This document shows, piece after piece, positions 53,993 to 61,276 of a stretch of DNA of 64,000 bases (positions within the stretch are counted from its first letter, which is position 1; each line of letters starts with the position of its first letter). The stretch comes from Pedobacter sp. Hv1 (GTDB taxonomy: Bacteria; Bacteroidota; Bacteroidia; Sphingobacteriales; Sphingobacteriaceae). Location: positions 62,001 to 126,000 of the forward strand of contig NZ_LLWP01000008.1 of the NCBI RefSeq assembly GCF_001412215.1, in the 5' to 3' direction. The position numbers and the translations under genes are program-made. Under the pieces are notes generated by a model, which did no database searches, was not told the DNA's origin, and was given only the letters and a program-made list of their open reading frames with translations.

Positions 53993-54202
53993 TTAGAATC
54001 CATAATGATTATCTAAAATAATTACGGCAAATCTATAATTCACATTTGAGTAGTCACAGAAAGCCTGTAAAGAAAGCCACTGAGAATGTTTCAGCTTGAG
54101 AGATTTCCTGATTTTATTGAAAATATTTTTTGAATTAAAACAAGTTAGTCCTCCCAAAACTTGAATATCTTTCGAGGTTAGATTAATTTCGTAATGTTTC
54201 AT
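53993..54202 (-). CDS. Small protein with LGG near the N-terminus
   Basis: A 69-residue protein with start ATG at 54202 (an earlier in-frame start at 54229 adds nine residues). Residues 1-18 read MKHYEINLTSKDIQVLGG, and LTCFNSKNIFNKIRKSLKLK follows, basic and helical, with LQAFCDYSNVNYR later. It has no signal peptide or transmembrane helix. Small Bacteroidota proteins of similar look exist, but I cannot place this one in a named family. The LGG is shared with the peptide at 30014-30217, which may be chance. Confidence 0.5.
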   Translation of the reverse strand: MKHYEINLTSKDIQVLGGLTCFNSKNIFNKIRKSLKLKHSQWLSLQAFCDYSNVNYRFAVIILDNHYGF

Positions 54203-54297
54203 AAAGATTTGCTTAGCATATTGAAGCACTTGAATTAGTACTCAAACCCATGTTTATTGCATATCTAAGATATTAATTTTTAATAAAAATCCAATGT

Positions 54298-54630
54298 TTA
54301 GGCCTCAACCGGTTTAAATATTTCATTGCCCCAAAGTTCTAAGGCCTTGAAAACTTCTGTTAGTTTTTCGCCGGTTTCGGTAAAGGAATATTCTACTTTT
54401 GGCGGCACTACCGGATAGATTTTTCTTTGAATGATCTGGTCTTCTTCTAGCTCTCGCAACTGCTGGGTGAGCATTTTTTCGGTAATTCCAACTACACTTC
54501 TATGCAGTTCGCCATAACGTTTAGGTCCGGTTGCCAAGCGAACTAGAATTGGCAGTTTCCACTTGCCCCCAATTACACTGATCGAAGCTTCCATGGCACA
54601 TGAATATTGCGCTTGTCTTTTCTTTGTCAT
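54298..54630 (-). CDS. HxlR-family transcriptional regulator
   Basis: A 110-residue winged-helix regulator of the HxlR type. The first cysteine (YSCAMEASISVIGGKWKLPILVRL) at about residue 11 is the site through which YodB/HypR-type members sense thiol-reactive compounds. RYGELHRSVVGITEKMLTQQLRELEEDQIIQRKIYPVVPPKVEYSFTETG is the wing and recognition helix. It is divergent from an SDR gene, and an inverted repeat lies in the 132-base gap. Likely it controls that gene in response to quinone or aldehyde stress, which is inference from the family. Confidence 0.9.
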   Translation of the reverse strand: MTKKRQAQYSCAMEASISVIGGKWKLPILVRLATGPKRYGELHRSVVGITEKMLTQQLRELEEDQIIQRKIYPVVPPKVEYSFTETGEKLTEVFKALELWGNEIFKPVEA

Positions 54631-54681
54631 ATAAAATTTAGTGGAAAGGATTTAAACAATTTCGACACATTTCCTACCTAA

Positions 54682-54712
54682 AAGTATGTACCGAACTTTA
54701 AAGTACCTACTT
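54682..54712. promoter_or_regulatory. Inverted repeat between hxlR and the SDR gene (candidate HxlR operator)
   Basis: AAGTATGTAC and GTACCTACTT form a ten-base inverted repeat with one mismatch, spaced by 11 bases. A nested palindrome ACTTTAAAGT lies inside. The site is central in the divergent gap, as expected for a shared operator. Confidence 0.7.
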
Positions 54713-54762
54713 GCCAAACCTAGTTAATTGCTGTCAATTTGTGCTATAAATATAAAGATAAA

Positions 54763-55518
54763 ATGAAAAAATTAGCAGGTAAAACCGCAATTATTACTGG
54801 CGGTAACAGTGGCATAGGTTTGGCCACAGCAGCAGAATTTATAGCTCAAGGAGCAAAAGTGATCATTACCGGAAGAAACGAACATGCCATTAACGAAGCT
54901 GTAAAATTATTGGGCAACCAGGCACAAGGTATCGTTTCTGACGCCAACAAAATGACAGACATTGCCACATTAGGTGCTAGCGTTAAAGCATTAACCGAGC
55001 ACATTGATATTGTAGTGATCAATGCAGGCATTGGCAAATTCAATTCCTTAGAGCAAATGACAGAGGAAATGTACGATGAGATCATGACCATCAATTTTAA
55101 AGGTGCTTACTTTAGCCTGCAACAACTATTGCCATTAATTAATGATGGAGGTTCAATTGTATTAAATACTTCTATCAATGCACATATTGGCATGGCAGGT
55201 GCTACGGTTTATGCCGCCAGCAAAGCCGCATTATTAACTTTGGCCAAAAATCTATCTGTAGAGTTGTTGCCAAGAAAGATTAGGGTAAATGCAGTAAGTC
55301 CTGGTCCGGTGGTAACGCCCATCCACACTGCAGAGAAACTACAGATTACCGATGCCCAATTACAAGAAATGGGACAGGGCATTTTGCAGAAAATACCAGT
55401 GGGAAGATTTGGTGCTGCCGAAGAGATTGCCAAAACCATTACCTTCTTTGCTTCAGACGATTCGTCATTTATTTTAGGCGCAGAGCTGATTGTAGATGGT
55501 GGCATGGCCACATTATAA
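54763..55518 (+). CDS. Short-chain dehydrogenase/reductase
   Basis: A 251-residue classical SDR. ATG at 54763 starts the usual MKKLAGKTAIITGGNSGIGLA, whereas 54739 only adds eight residues. It carries the TGGNSGIG motif, VINAGIGKF, SIVLNTSINAHIG and the catalytic YAASKAAL, plus the SDR end motif ILGAELIVDGGMATL. R in GRNE suggests NADPH. It is the presumed target of the divergent HxlR regulator. A cluster of palindromic repeats and a copy of its last codons follow. Confidence 0.9.
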   Translation: MKKLAGKTAIITGGNSGIGLATAAEFIAQGAKVIITGRNEHAINEAVKLLGNQAQGIVSDANKMTDIATLGASVKALTEHIDIVVINAGIGKFNSLEQMTEEMYDEIMTINFKGAYFSLQQLLPLINDGGSIVLNTSINAHIGMAGATVYAASKAALLTLAKNLSVELLPRKIRVNAVSPGPVVTPIHTAEKLQITDAQLQEMGQGILQKIPVGRFGAAEEIAKTITFFASDDSSFILGAELIVDGGMATL

Positions 55519-55532
55519 AATAGCATTAAGTT

Positions 55533-55699
55533 GGTCTGGATTTAAAATCCAGACCTCATTGTCTAGTGGATTTTAAATCCACAATTAAATAGTCGAGATT
55601 GTAAATCCCGACTAGCAAAAATGGTGGTATGGCTACCTTATAAATATAAAATAGTCGGGATTTGAAATCCCGACTAACAAATTTGAAATCCCGACTAAC
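55533..55699. repeat. Cluster of palindromic dispersed repeats (GGATTT-N-AAATCC core)
   Basis: Five units share the core GGATTT-N-AAATCC but differ in the flanks. Unit 1 (55533-55555) has GGTCT/AGACC; unit 2 (55566-55582) GTG/CAC; unit 3 (55590-55616) TAGTCG/CGACTAG with mismatches; unit 4 (55652-55678) is a perfect 12-base-arm palindrome, TAGTCG/CGACTA; unit 5 (55682-55699) is a half unit, ending AAATCCCGACTAAC. A related copy lies at 29909-29935. Confidence 0.85.
55620..55643 (+). pseudogene. Remnant of an SDR gene 3' end
   Basis: Eight codons read NGGMATL and stop. The SDR gene just upstream ends DGGMATL and stop, at 55495-55518. The copy differs by silent changes (GGC to GGT, GCC to GCT, ACA to ACC) and one first-codon change. 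No further coding sequence is left in front, only repeats. Confidence 0.55.
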
Positions 55700-55703
55700 T
55701 TTG

Positions 55704-56984
55704 TTAAAGTCCTTCGCTCAGCGCTACTTCTTCTTTAACATCAGTCAAGGCTTGGCTGCCTTTGCCCGCTGCTAGCTTGCTTACCCTGTACATTAAAAAT
55801 ATACTGAGAATAGAAATGACCACAATTACATAACCCACAATATCATAGTTTTCTAAAGGGCTAAACTTTGTTTGTTGTATTACAATTTTGCCCGCAACTG
55901 CCGCAGCTATACCGCCAGCAATTTGTTGTAAAGAAGCATTGATACTCATAAAAGCACCACGATCTTCCAAATCTGGAATGGCACTGGTTAAGGCCGATGA
56001 AGGGATCATTCTACTCATTACGCCCATCATCATCAAGATGTTTAATACCACAACTAACCAAAATGTGGTACCCGATAAATTGGTATACACCACACACATG
56101 ATCATCATCCAGATAGAAGCAAACATAAATATCTTAAATTTACTTACACTATCGCTTAAACGGCCAATTAATGGCATAATCAACAAAGAGCTTAAGCCAG
56201 AGATCATAAATAACATGGGCAATTGAGCATTGGTTACATTGAGGTTATTTACGGCAAAGGCACTCCCAAAAGGCATCATCATAAAACCACCAATAGACAA
56301 CAGGGCGGTTGAGGTAAAACCAATGCGGTGTTTTTTCTTCGCAAAGGTATGCCATAGGTGCATAAAGGCCGATTTATCTCTTTGAAAAGCCAAATGCGCT
56401 GTTAACGGTTTAAGTTGCATTAAAATGAGGATGGCAATCAAAAATGCCAAGCCAGCAACCATTAGAAAAGGGGCCTCCCAATCCCAAATGTTGGCCAAAT
56501 AAAGGCCAATGGGTACACCCAAAACCTGACTTGCGCCAAAGCCCATTTGTACAAAGCCCATCACCCTACCCCTTTGTTGCAGGTTAAAGATATCTGTAAT
56601 AATGGCCATAGAGATAGAACCGATTACCCCACCAAAAAGACCAGTAATAATCCTTGCGGCAACGAGTTCTACATAAGTATGGGCCAAACCACAAAAAATG
56701 GTTCCGACAATAAAGCCGATGTAAAAAAATAATAAGAGTTTTTTGCGATCGAAACGATCGGCAAAGCCTGCGGTAAGCAAGCCAGAAATTCCGGCGCTAA
56801 AAGCATAGGCAGAAACAGCCACACCAAAGGCGGCTGGTGTTAGCGTCAAAGATTTCATCAAGATATCGCCCAGTGGCGACATCACCATAAAATCTAAGAT
56901 CACCGTAAATTGTGTAACGGCTAAAAGAAAAATAACCATTTTTTGATATCCCGTAAAAGGGATAACTGTTTGTTCTGGTTTCAT
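55704..56984 (-). CDS. Major facilitator superfamily transporter
   Basis: A 426-residue membrane transporter with 12 predicted helices. It has the MFS loop-2/3 signature GLLTAGFADRFDRKKLLL, a central loop with the LAFQRDKSAFMHLWHTFAKKKHR segment, and the RGRVMGFVQMGFGASQVLGVPIG motif of the drug:H+ antiporter and sugar-efflux type. It is last in a TetR-regulated operon, which suggests efflux of a toxic compound. The substrate is unknown. Confidence 0.9.
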   Translation of the reverse strand: MKPEQTVIPFTGYQKMVIFLLAVTQFTVILDFMVMSPLGDILMKSLTLTPAAFGVAVSAYAFSAGISGLLTAGFADRFDRKKLLLFFYIGFIVGTIFCGLAHTYVELVAARIITGLFGGVIGSISMAIITDIFNLQQRGRVMGFVQMGFGASQVLGVPIGLYLANIWDWEAPFLMVAGLAFLIAILILMQLKPLTAHLAFQRDKSAFMHLWHTFAKKKHRIGFTSTALLSIGGFMMMPFGSAFAVNNLNVTNAQLPMLFMISGLSSLLIMPLIGRLSDSVSKFKIFMFASIWMMIMCVVYTNLSGTTFWLVVVLNILMMMGVMSRMIPSSALTSAIPDLEDRGAFMSINASLQQIAGGIAAAVAGKIVIQQTKFSPLENYDIVGYVIVVISILSIFLMYRVSKLAAGKGSQALTDVKEEVALSEGL

Positions 56985-56990
56985 TAAATG

Positions 56991-57215
56991 TTAAGTTAAC
57001 TCACAGCAAGAATGGCCGTGATGATTGATCAATTCGATAATTTGTTGGTGACTCAAAGTATAAGAGACTACCCTCAGCACATAGTCAGAGTCGTCTAAAG
57101 CTACATTCCACTTGTTTATTTCTTCGTGGTTGTTTAATATGGCTTCGAGCTTTGCTTTGCAGGCTTCACTTTTGATGTCTGTTTTAAATAGTAAGATGTG
57201 GTCTAGATTTTCCAT
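56991..57215 (-). CDS. Small HMA-like protein without the CxxC motif
   Basis: A 74-residue protein of apparent ferredoxin-like layout (ILLFKTDIKSEACKAKLEAILNNHEEINKWNVALDDSDYVLRVVS), as in heavy-metal-associated domains, but without the CxxC metal motif. A late HGHSCCELT has two cysteines and two histidines. It sits between a TetR gene (12 bases) and an MFS gene (six bases) and is surely co-transcribed. It may sense or carry a ligand for the transporter, which is inference. Confidence 0.6.
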   Translation of the reverse strand: MENLDHILLFKTDIKSEACKAKLEAILNNHEEINKWNVALDDSDYVLRVVSYTLSHQQIIELINHHGHSCCELT

Positions 57216-57227
57216 GGGTGTGGGTCG

Positions 57228-57818
57228 TTAATTTTTTAGTCCTTTAATTACCAGATCGAAGGTTTGCCATAAAACCTCGTCTGTCATCTTAAATGGTTTT
57301 CCTCCAATGCTTTGACCTTCTTTATCAAAGCGTACCAGAGAATAAAATGGTGCATAAGCTACCGACCAAAAAACTTCTAATGGCATGGGGTTCATTTCGC
57401 CCCTTGCAACTACGCCATGCATAAATTCGCTGATCACTGCTTTAAATTTTTTCATGAAGTCTTCTAAAAACCTTGCCTGATACGTTGAGGTTCTTAGTTG
57501 TTCAAAAAATGAGTTGGCCAGAGGGTTTTCTAAAATGTAAGTGTAACGGTTCTTCCATTGTGTACGCATTCCCTCTTCAAAAGACATCGATGGATCAAAA
57601 TTCCTGATCAGCGTATCTGCCATTTTATTCCCTTCTTCTTTGGCAATAGTAATGATCAGATCGTCTTTGTCCTTATAATAAATGTAAAGTGTGGCTACAG
57701 AGATGCCGCAGATTTTGGCAAGCTTATTCATGCTAAACCCTTCAAAACCCTCTTTAACAATACTCTCTAGCGCTTTTTGTTTAACGAGCTTTACTTTATC
57801 TTCATCTCTCACTCTCAT
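57228..57818 (-). CDS. TetR/AcrR-family transcriptional regulator
   Basis: A 196-residue regulator and first gene of a three-gene unit with a 74-residue protein and an MFS transporter. The helix-turn-helix is GFEGFSMNKLAKICGISVATLYIYYKDKDDLI (about 19-50). The ligand-binding domain has MSFEEGMRTQWKNRYTYILENP and FFEQLRTSTYQARFL, a type common in Bacteroidota. A palindrome TGAATATTCA and a -7 box (TATATTTG) lie within 25 bases of the start, so autorepression is likely. Confidence 0.9.
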   Translation of the reverse strand: MRVRDEDKVKLVKQKALESIVKEGFEGFSMNKLAKICGISVATLYIYYKDKDDLIITIAKEEGNKMADTLIRNFDPSMSFEEGMRTQWKNRYTYILENPLANSFFEQLRTSTYQARFLEDFMKKFKAVISEFMHGVVARGEMNPMPLEVFWSVAYAPFYSLVRFDKEGQSIGGKPFKMTDEVLWQTFDLVIKGLKN

Positions 57819-57822
57819 CGCA

Positions 57823-57842
57823 CAAATATAAGTGAATATTCA
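57823..57842 (-). promoter_or_regulatory. Promoter and possible operator of the TetR-MFS operon
   Basis: On the minus strand TATATTTG (57823-57830) fits the -7 box, and the palindrome TGAATATTCA (57833-57842) abuts it on the upstream side. No clear -33 TTTG was found. The leader would be only a few bases long. Confidence 0.55.
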
Positions 57843-57882
57843 TTCATTTATAAATTAATTGAAAGTAATTTTTAACATTTAG

Positions 57883-59622
57883 TTAAAAGATGGTAATTCC
57901 CGCATTCCAACCCAGCCAGCCTTTATTGCCATTAATGTCTTGATGTTTGTTGGGTACAATCTGTTGTTTATAACCTACAGCACTGTTTTCTATCAATTTG
58001 TTACTTTGGTAAATACTATAGCTTGGTCCACCAAAAATGCTGAGCCCGTTAAATATTTTAATGTGCAAATTGGTCTGAAACTTGGTTAACGTTTTCGTCT
58101 CGTCCCAACTACCCAAGTACAAGCCTTGCGTTGTAAGCTCGGCGGCTACAGAAAAGGTATTGTTTAAAATAAAATCGTGGCCCAGGCCTAAACCCGCAGT
58201 TAAAATTTTTGCTGTATCTACATAGTTTTGTCCTGCTAAAAAGATGGTATATAATTTGGCATTACCTGTTTTTAGGCTCACATTGGCATTTACCAGTTCG
58301 TTGGTAAAGAAACTTACTTTATGGTAGCCATGTTTAACAATATTGATCAGGCCCAAACTTACTCCAGAAGAGCTGTCGGCCAAATTGATTAAACCCAGTT
58401 GAAAACCTTTGTTATTTTTAGCATAGTTAAAGCCACCAGAAATTTGCATACCACGAAGGGCTCTGGAAGTGATGTTGCCTAAGCCAGCAATCTGTATTCC
58501 TTTAGTGCTGCGACTAGTGATATTGGCCAAACCAGCCACCTGTATTCCGTTTAAACTTTTACTGGCCACATTACCTAAACCAGAAATCTGTATGCCACCC
58601 ACATTTCCTTTAATTAAACTGGTTAGCCCCGTAAGCTGTATTCCATTTGCATTGCCCTGCACACTATTGATTAAACCCGCAATCTGAACGCCATTTACAT
58701 TACCACCAACCACGTTAAATACACCAGCAATTTGAAGCTTGTTTACATCGCCCTTGCTCAGGTTAAATATGCCTGCTACCTCTACCCCATCAACCCCGGC
58801 AGTATAACCACCCAAAATATTTAGCGAAACTTTGTTTACCACCCTACCACTCATCATTCCGTGCGAGCTTAGGCCAGGCGTAAGTGAAGCCTGAAAAGGC
58901 ATATTGGCCAAAAAATTGGGAATATTTGCATTTTGGATCCTCTGTTTAGAAGAAAGAAAGAATTTTCCAATCCCCAATTCTTCTATGGTATTGGAAAAGA
59001 ATGTTCCCTTTTCTTTATCTGGATCATTGTAACCTGCAGGCTTAATGTTAATGCTCGATAGAAATACCAATGAGGTATCTCTATAAGTTTCTTTACTGGC
59101 AGTTAAAACAATGGCTGCATGTTCTCCCTTAAACTTTAAGCTAAAATAACCCTCATCATCGGTAAGGATAGATTGCAATAATCTCTTCTCGTAAACGCTG
59201 GCCTGTTTAACTTTTTTACCTGTTTTAATATCCACCACATAACCACTAATGGCATAAAGGTTTTCTGCGGTAGTAATATTATCTGGCTCTATGGTAAATT
59301 GGTTTACCGCATAACGCAGAATAATGTATTTTTCGTTCTCCTTGTAATCTACCTTCCCATCAAACAATTGGTCTAGCACATCTCTAACTGGTAAACTCTT
59401 TACACTCAGGTTTACAATACTATCTTGCGCAATCAATGCTCCATTATAGGCAAAATAAAAATTTCCGGCATTGCTAATCTGTTGCAGTACATCGCCAACT
59501 CGCTGCTGCTTAAAATCGAACGTTACCCTTTTAGATAGGTTATGCTGATAGGTAGCTACCGATGTTTGTGCCTTACAAAGTCCTGTTACAAATAAAAATA
59601 TAATGATGAGTTGATTGCGCAT
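57883..59622 (-). CDS. STN-domain surface repeat protein (sigma/FecR-linked, not a TonB receptor)
   Basis: A 579-residue exported protein. Signal peptide 1-18; STN domain about 33-103 (VTFDFKQQRVGDVLQQIS, FYFAYNGALI, VRDVLDQLFDG), the signalling module of transducing TonB receptors; a carboxypeptidase-regulatory-like sandwich about 123-190; then ten or so 16-residue repeats (about 276-427) of the NGIQIAGLxN type; and a beta-rich end (about 433-579) closing on Phe. There is no TonB plug or 22-strand barrel. It follows fecR by two bases in a sigma-fecR operon. The repeats resemble those of the LA_2272-type Leptospira surface proteins. Function unknown. Confidence 0.75.
   Translation of the reverse strand: MRNQLIIIFLFVTGLCKAQTSVATYQHNLSKRVTFDFKQQRVGDVLQQISNAGNFYFAYNGALIAQDSIVNLSVKSLPVRDVLDQLFDGKVDYKENEKYIILRYAVNQFTIEPDNITTAENLYAISGYVVDIKTGKKVKQASVYEKRLLQSILTDDEGYFSLKFKGEHAAIVLTASKETYRDTSLVFLSSINIKPAGYNDPDKEKGTFFSNTIEELGIGKFFLSSKQRIQNANIPNFLANMPFQASLTPGLSSHGMMSGRVVNKVSLNILGGYTAGVDGVEVAGIFNLSKGDVNKLQIAGVFNVVGGNVNGVQIAGLINSVQGNANGIQLTGLTSLIKGNVGGIQISGLGNVASKSLNGIQVAGLANITSRSTKGIQIAGLGNITSRALRGMQISGGFNYAKNNKGFQLGLINLADSSSGVSLGLINIVKHGYHKVSFFTNELVNANVSLKTGNAKLYTIFLAGQNYVDTAKILTAGLGLGHDFILNNTFSVAAELTTQGLYLGSWDETKTLTKFQTNLHIKIFNGLSIFGGPSYSIYQSNKLIENSAVGYKQQIVPNKHQDINGNKGWLGWNAGITIF
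58342..58797 (-). repeat. 16-residue (48-bp) NGxQIAGLxN protein repeats
   Basis: About ten units (residues 276-427) with consensus [N/K/G]G[I/V]Q[I/V/L][A/S]G[L/V]xN then six variable residues. Spacing is 16 in the first eight and 14-16 at the end. Examples are NGVQIAGLIN, GGIQISGLGN, NGIQVAGLAN, KGIQIAGLGN. DNA is less conserved than protein, so the array is old. Confidence 0.85.
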
Positions 59623-59624
59623 TT

Positions 59625-60584
59625 CTAAGGATAAGACAACAAAATTTCTTTTTGGTTACGGGTAAGTTTAAGTTCTAATACTTGGCAGATGATAGACAGG
59701 TTCTGATCTAGGTTACCCAACTCTAACGGGCCTGTAAAAGTTTCCTTCACTTTATCATCAACTACAATATGGCTACCATAAGCTTCGTTTAAGGTTGCTA
59801 CCAGTTTTTGTAGTGGGGTATTGTTGGCAATAAACAGTTTTGTACGGTAATAGTTATACAGCTGATCTGTGTTCTGTTCTTTTATCAACTGTTTAGTGGC
59901 AGGGCTAATCAACAACTTCTCGCCCTTAATCAATCTAATTTCCTGATCGCCCAACTTAACCTTTACAATACCTGTTTCTACCACAATTTCTGTGTTTTCT
60001 TTTCTGTGTTTAATGTTAAACGAGGTACCTACCACTTCCACATCTACATTGTCAACATCAATAACAAACGGGTGTTGCTTATCATGCGCTACATCAAAAA
60101 ACACATCGCCTTCTTTTAAGCGTATGTTTCTATTGGTTTTAAAGTTTTTGGCGTAGCTGATCTGTGTGTTTTTGTTAATGGTTAATGCCGATCCATCTGG
60201 CAGGGTTTTATTCAATACCTCGTTGGTTGAAACCACTTCAATATATTTTGCTGGCATTAGTACCGTATAAAGAGACCACGAGGCAATTGCAACTACCAAC
60301 ACCGCAGCAATTCTAAGCCATAAATTATTTCTTTTTAAAGGCTTAACTATAGTTTGGGCAGCAGGTAAAGCATCGGCTTTTGCCTTAAACTTTAACCAAG
60401 CCTGTTCTTCATTAACCTCGCTTTTAGCTGCCAGTTGTTTACTTGCATTCCAGATTTTTTCAAGCTGTGCAAATTGGGCTACATTTTCGGGGTTTTCCAA
60501 TAGCCAATCATTAACGATGGTATTTTCATCCTCACTCGTTTCCTTTAACAGAAACTTTATCAATAATTCATCATTCACTTCCAT
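59625..60584 (-). CDS. FecR-family anti-sigma factor
   Basis: A 319-residue inner-membrane anti-sigma factor. Cytosolic N-terminal part (1-85, with a WxxxNPENVAQFAQLEKIWNAS motif that binds the sigma factor), one transmembrane helix (89-110), FecR domain (about 116-210, PDGSALTINKNTQISYAK, RNIRLKEGDVFFDVAHD, DVEVVGTSFNI) and the C-terminal DUF4974 domain (about 250-317, PLQKLVATLNEAYGSHIVVD). Here the expected partner, a TonB-dependent receptor, is replaced by an STN-repeat protein two bases downstream. It is four bases after the sigma gene. Confidence 0.93.
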   Translation of the reverse strand: MEVNDELLIKFLLKETSEDENTIVNDWLLENPENVAQFAQLEKIWNASKQLAAKSEVNEEQAWLKFKAKADALPAAQTIVKPLKRNNLWLRIAAVLVVAIASWSLYTVLMPAKYIEVVSTNEVLNKTLPDGSALTINKNTQISYAKNFKTNRNIRLKEGDVFFDVAHDKQHPFVIDVDNVDVEVVGTSFNIKHRKENTEIVVETGIVKVKLGDQEIRLIKGEKLLISPATKQLIKEQNTDQLYNYYRTKLFIANNTPLQKLVATLNEAYGSHIVVDDKVKETFTGPLELGNLDQNLSIICQVLELKLTRNQKEILLSYP

Positions 60585-60588
60585 GGTC

Positions 60589-61164
60589 TTAGTTAAAAAA
60601 ATCTTTGTAATACATTACTCCCAACAAAATCAAGATCAAAAAATCTGCTAGTTTAATCCGTAAAAGCCTTAAAGCCTTACCCATCTGGTTTTCTACCGTT
60701 TTAATAGACAGACCCAATTGGTCTGCAATTTCTCTGTATTTAAGTTCCTCAAATCTGCTCATTTGAAATATCGTTCTACATTGTTCTGGCAGGTCGTTTA
60801 GGGCGGCTCTTAACTTCAGTTCTAACTCTCCCAACTCTACCCGGGCAGATGCGGCTTCGCTTTCCGTATTCATGGTATGTACGGTAAAGTCTTGGTATTT
60901 TGTTTTTACTTTTTCATGTTTCAGATAATTGAGGCTATCGTTATAGGTACATTTATAGAGATAAGCTTTAATAGAGGTCTGTATGTTTAGTAGCTCTCGT
61001 TTTTCCCAAAACCTTAAAAACATGTTCTGTACAATTTCTTCGGCCAGATCCATATCTTTTAAAATAACATGGGCATAGGCATGCAGGGCCTTGTAATGAG
61101 TTTTAAATAAATGCTCAAAAGCCTGGTTACTGTTACTGGCAGAAATGGTAGTGGTTATGCTCAA
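60589..61164 (-). CDS. ECF RNA polymerase sigma factor
   Basis: A 191-residue ECF sigma factor of the Bacteroidota FecI-like type. Region 2 has FEHLFKTHYKALHAYAHVILKDMDLAEEIVQNMFLRFWEKR, and region 4 has LPEQCRTIFQMSRFEELKYREIADQLGLSIKTVENQMGKAL. A short hydrophobic tail (DFLILILLGVMYY) ends the protein, as in many members. It is first in a three-gene operon with fecR and an STN-repeat gene, so it would be released by FecR in response to an envelope signal. Confidence 0.94.
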   Translation of the reverse strand: MSITTTISASNSNQAFEHLFKTHYKALHAYAHVILKDMDLAEEIVQNMFLRFWEKRELLNIQTSIKAYLYKCTYNDSLNYLKHEKVKTKYQDFTVHTMNTESEAASARVELGELELKLRAALNDLPEQCRTIFQMSRFEELKYREIADQLGLSIKTVENQMGKALRLLRIKLADFLILILLGVMYYKDFFN

Positions 61165-61276
61165 AATTTTAATTCCTGTTCAAATATATGCCCTCAGCGT
61201 TAATTTTCTTTCTCTCCTTTAATTAATATTTCAGGTGTGTTTAGGTATTCATCTCACCAAATCAATCTATTGCTCT

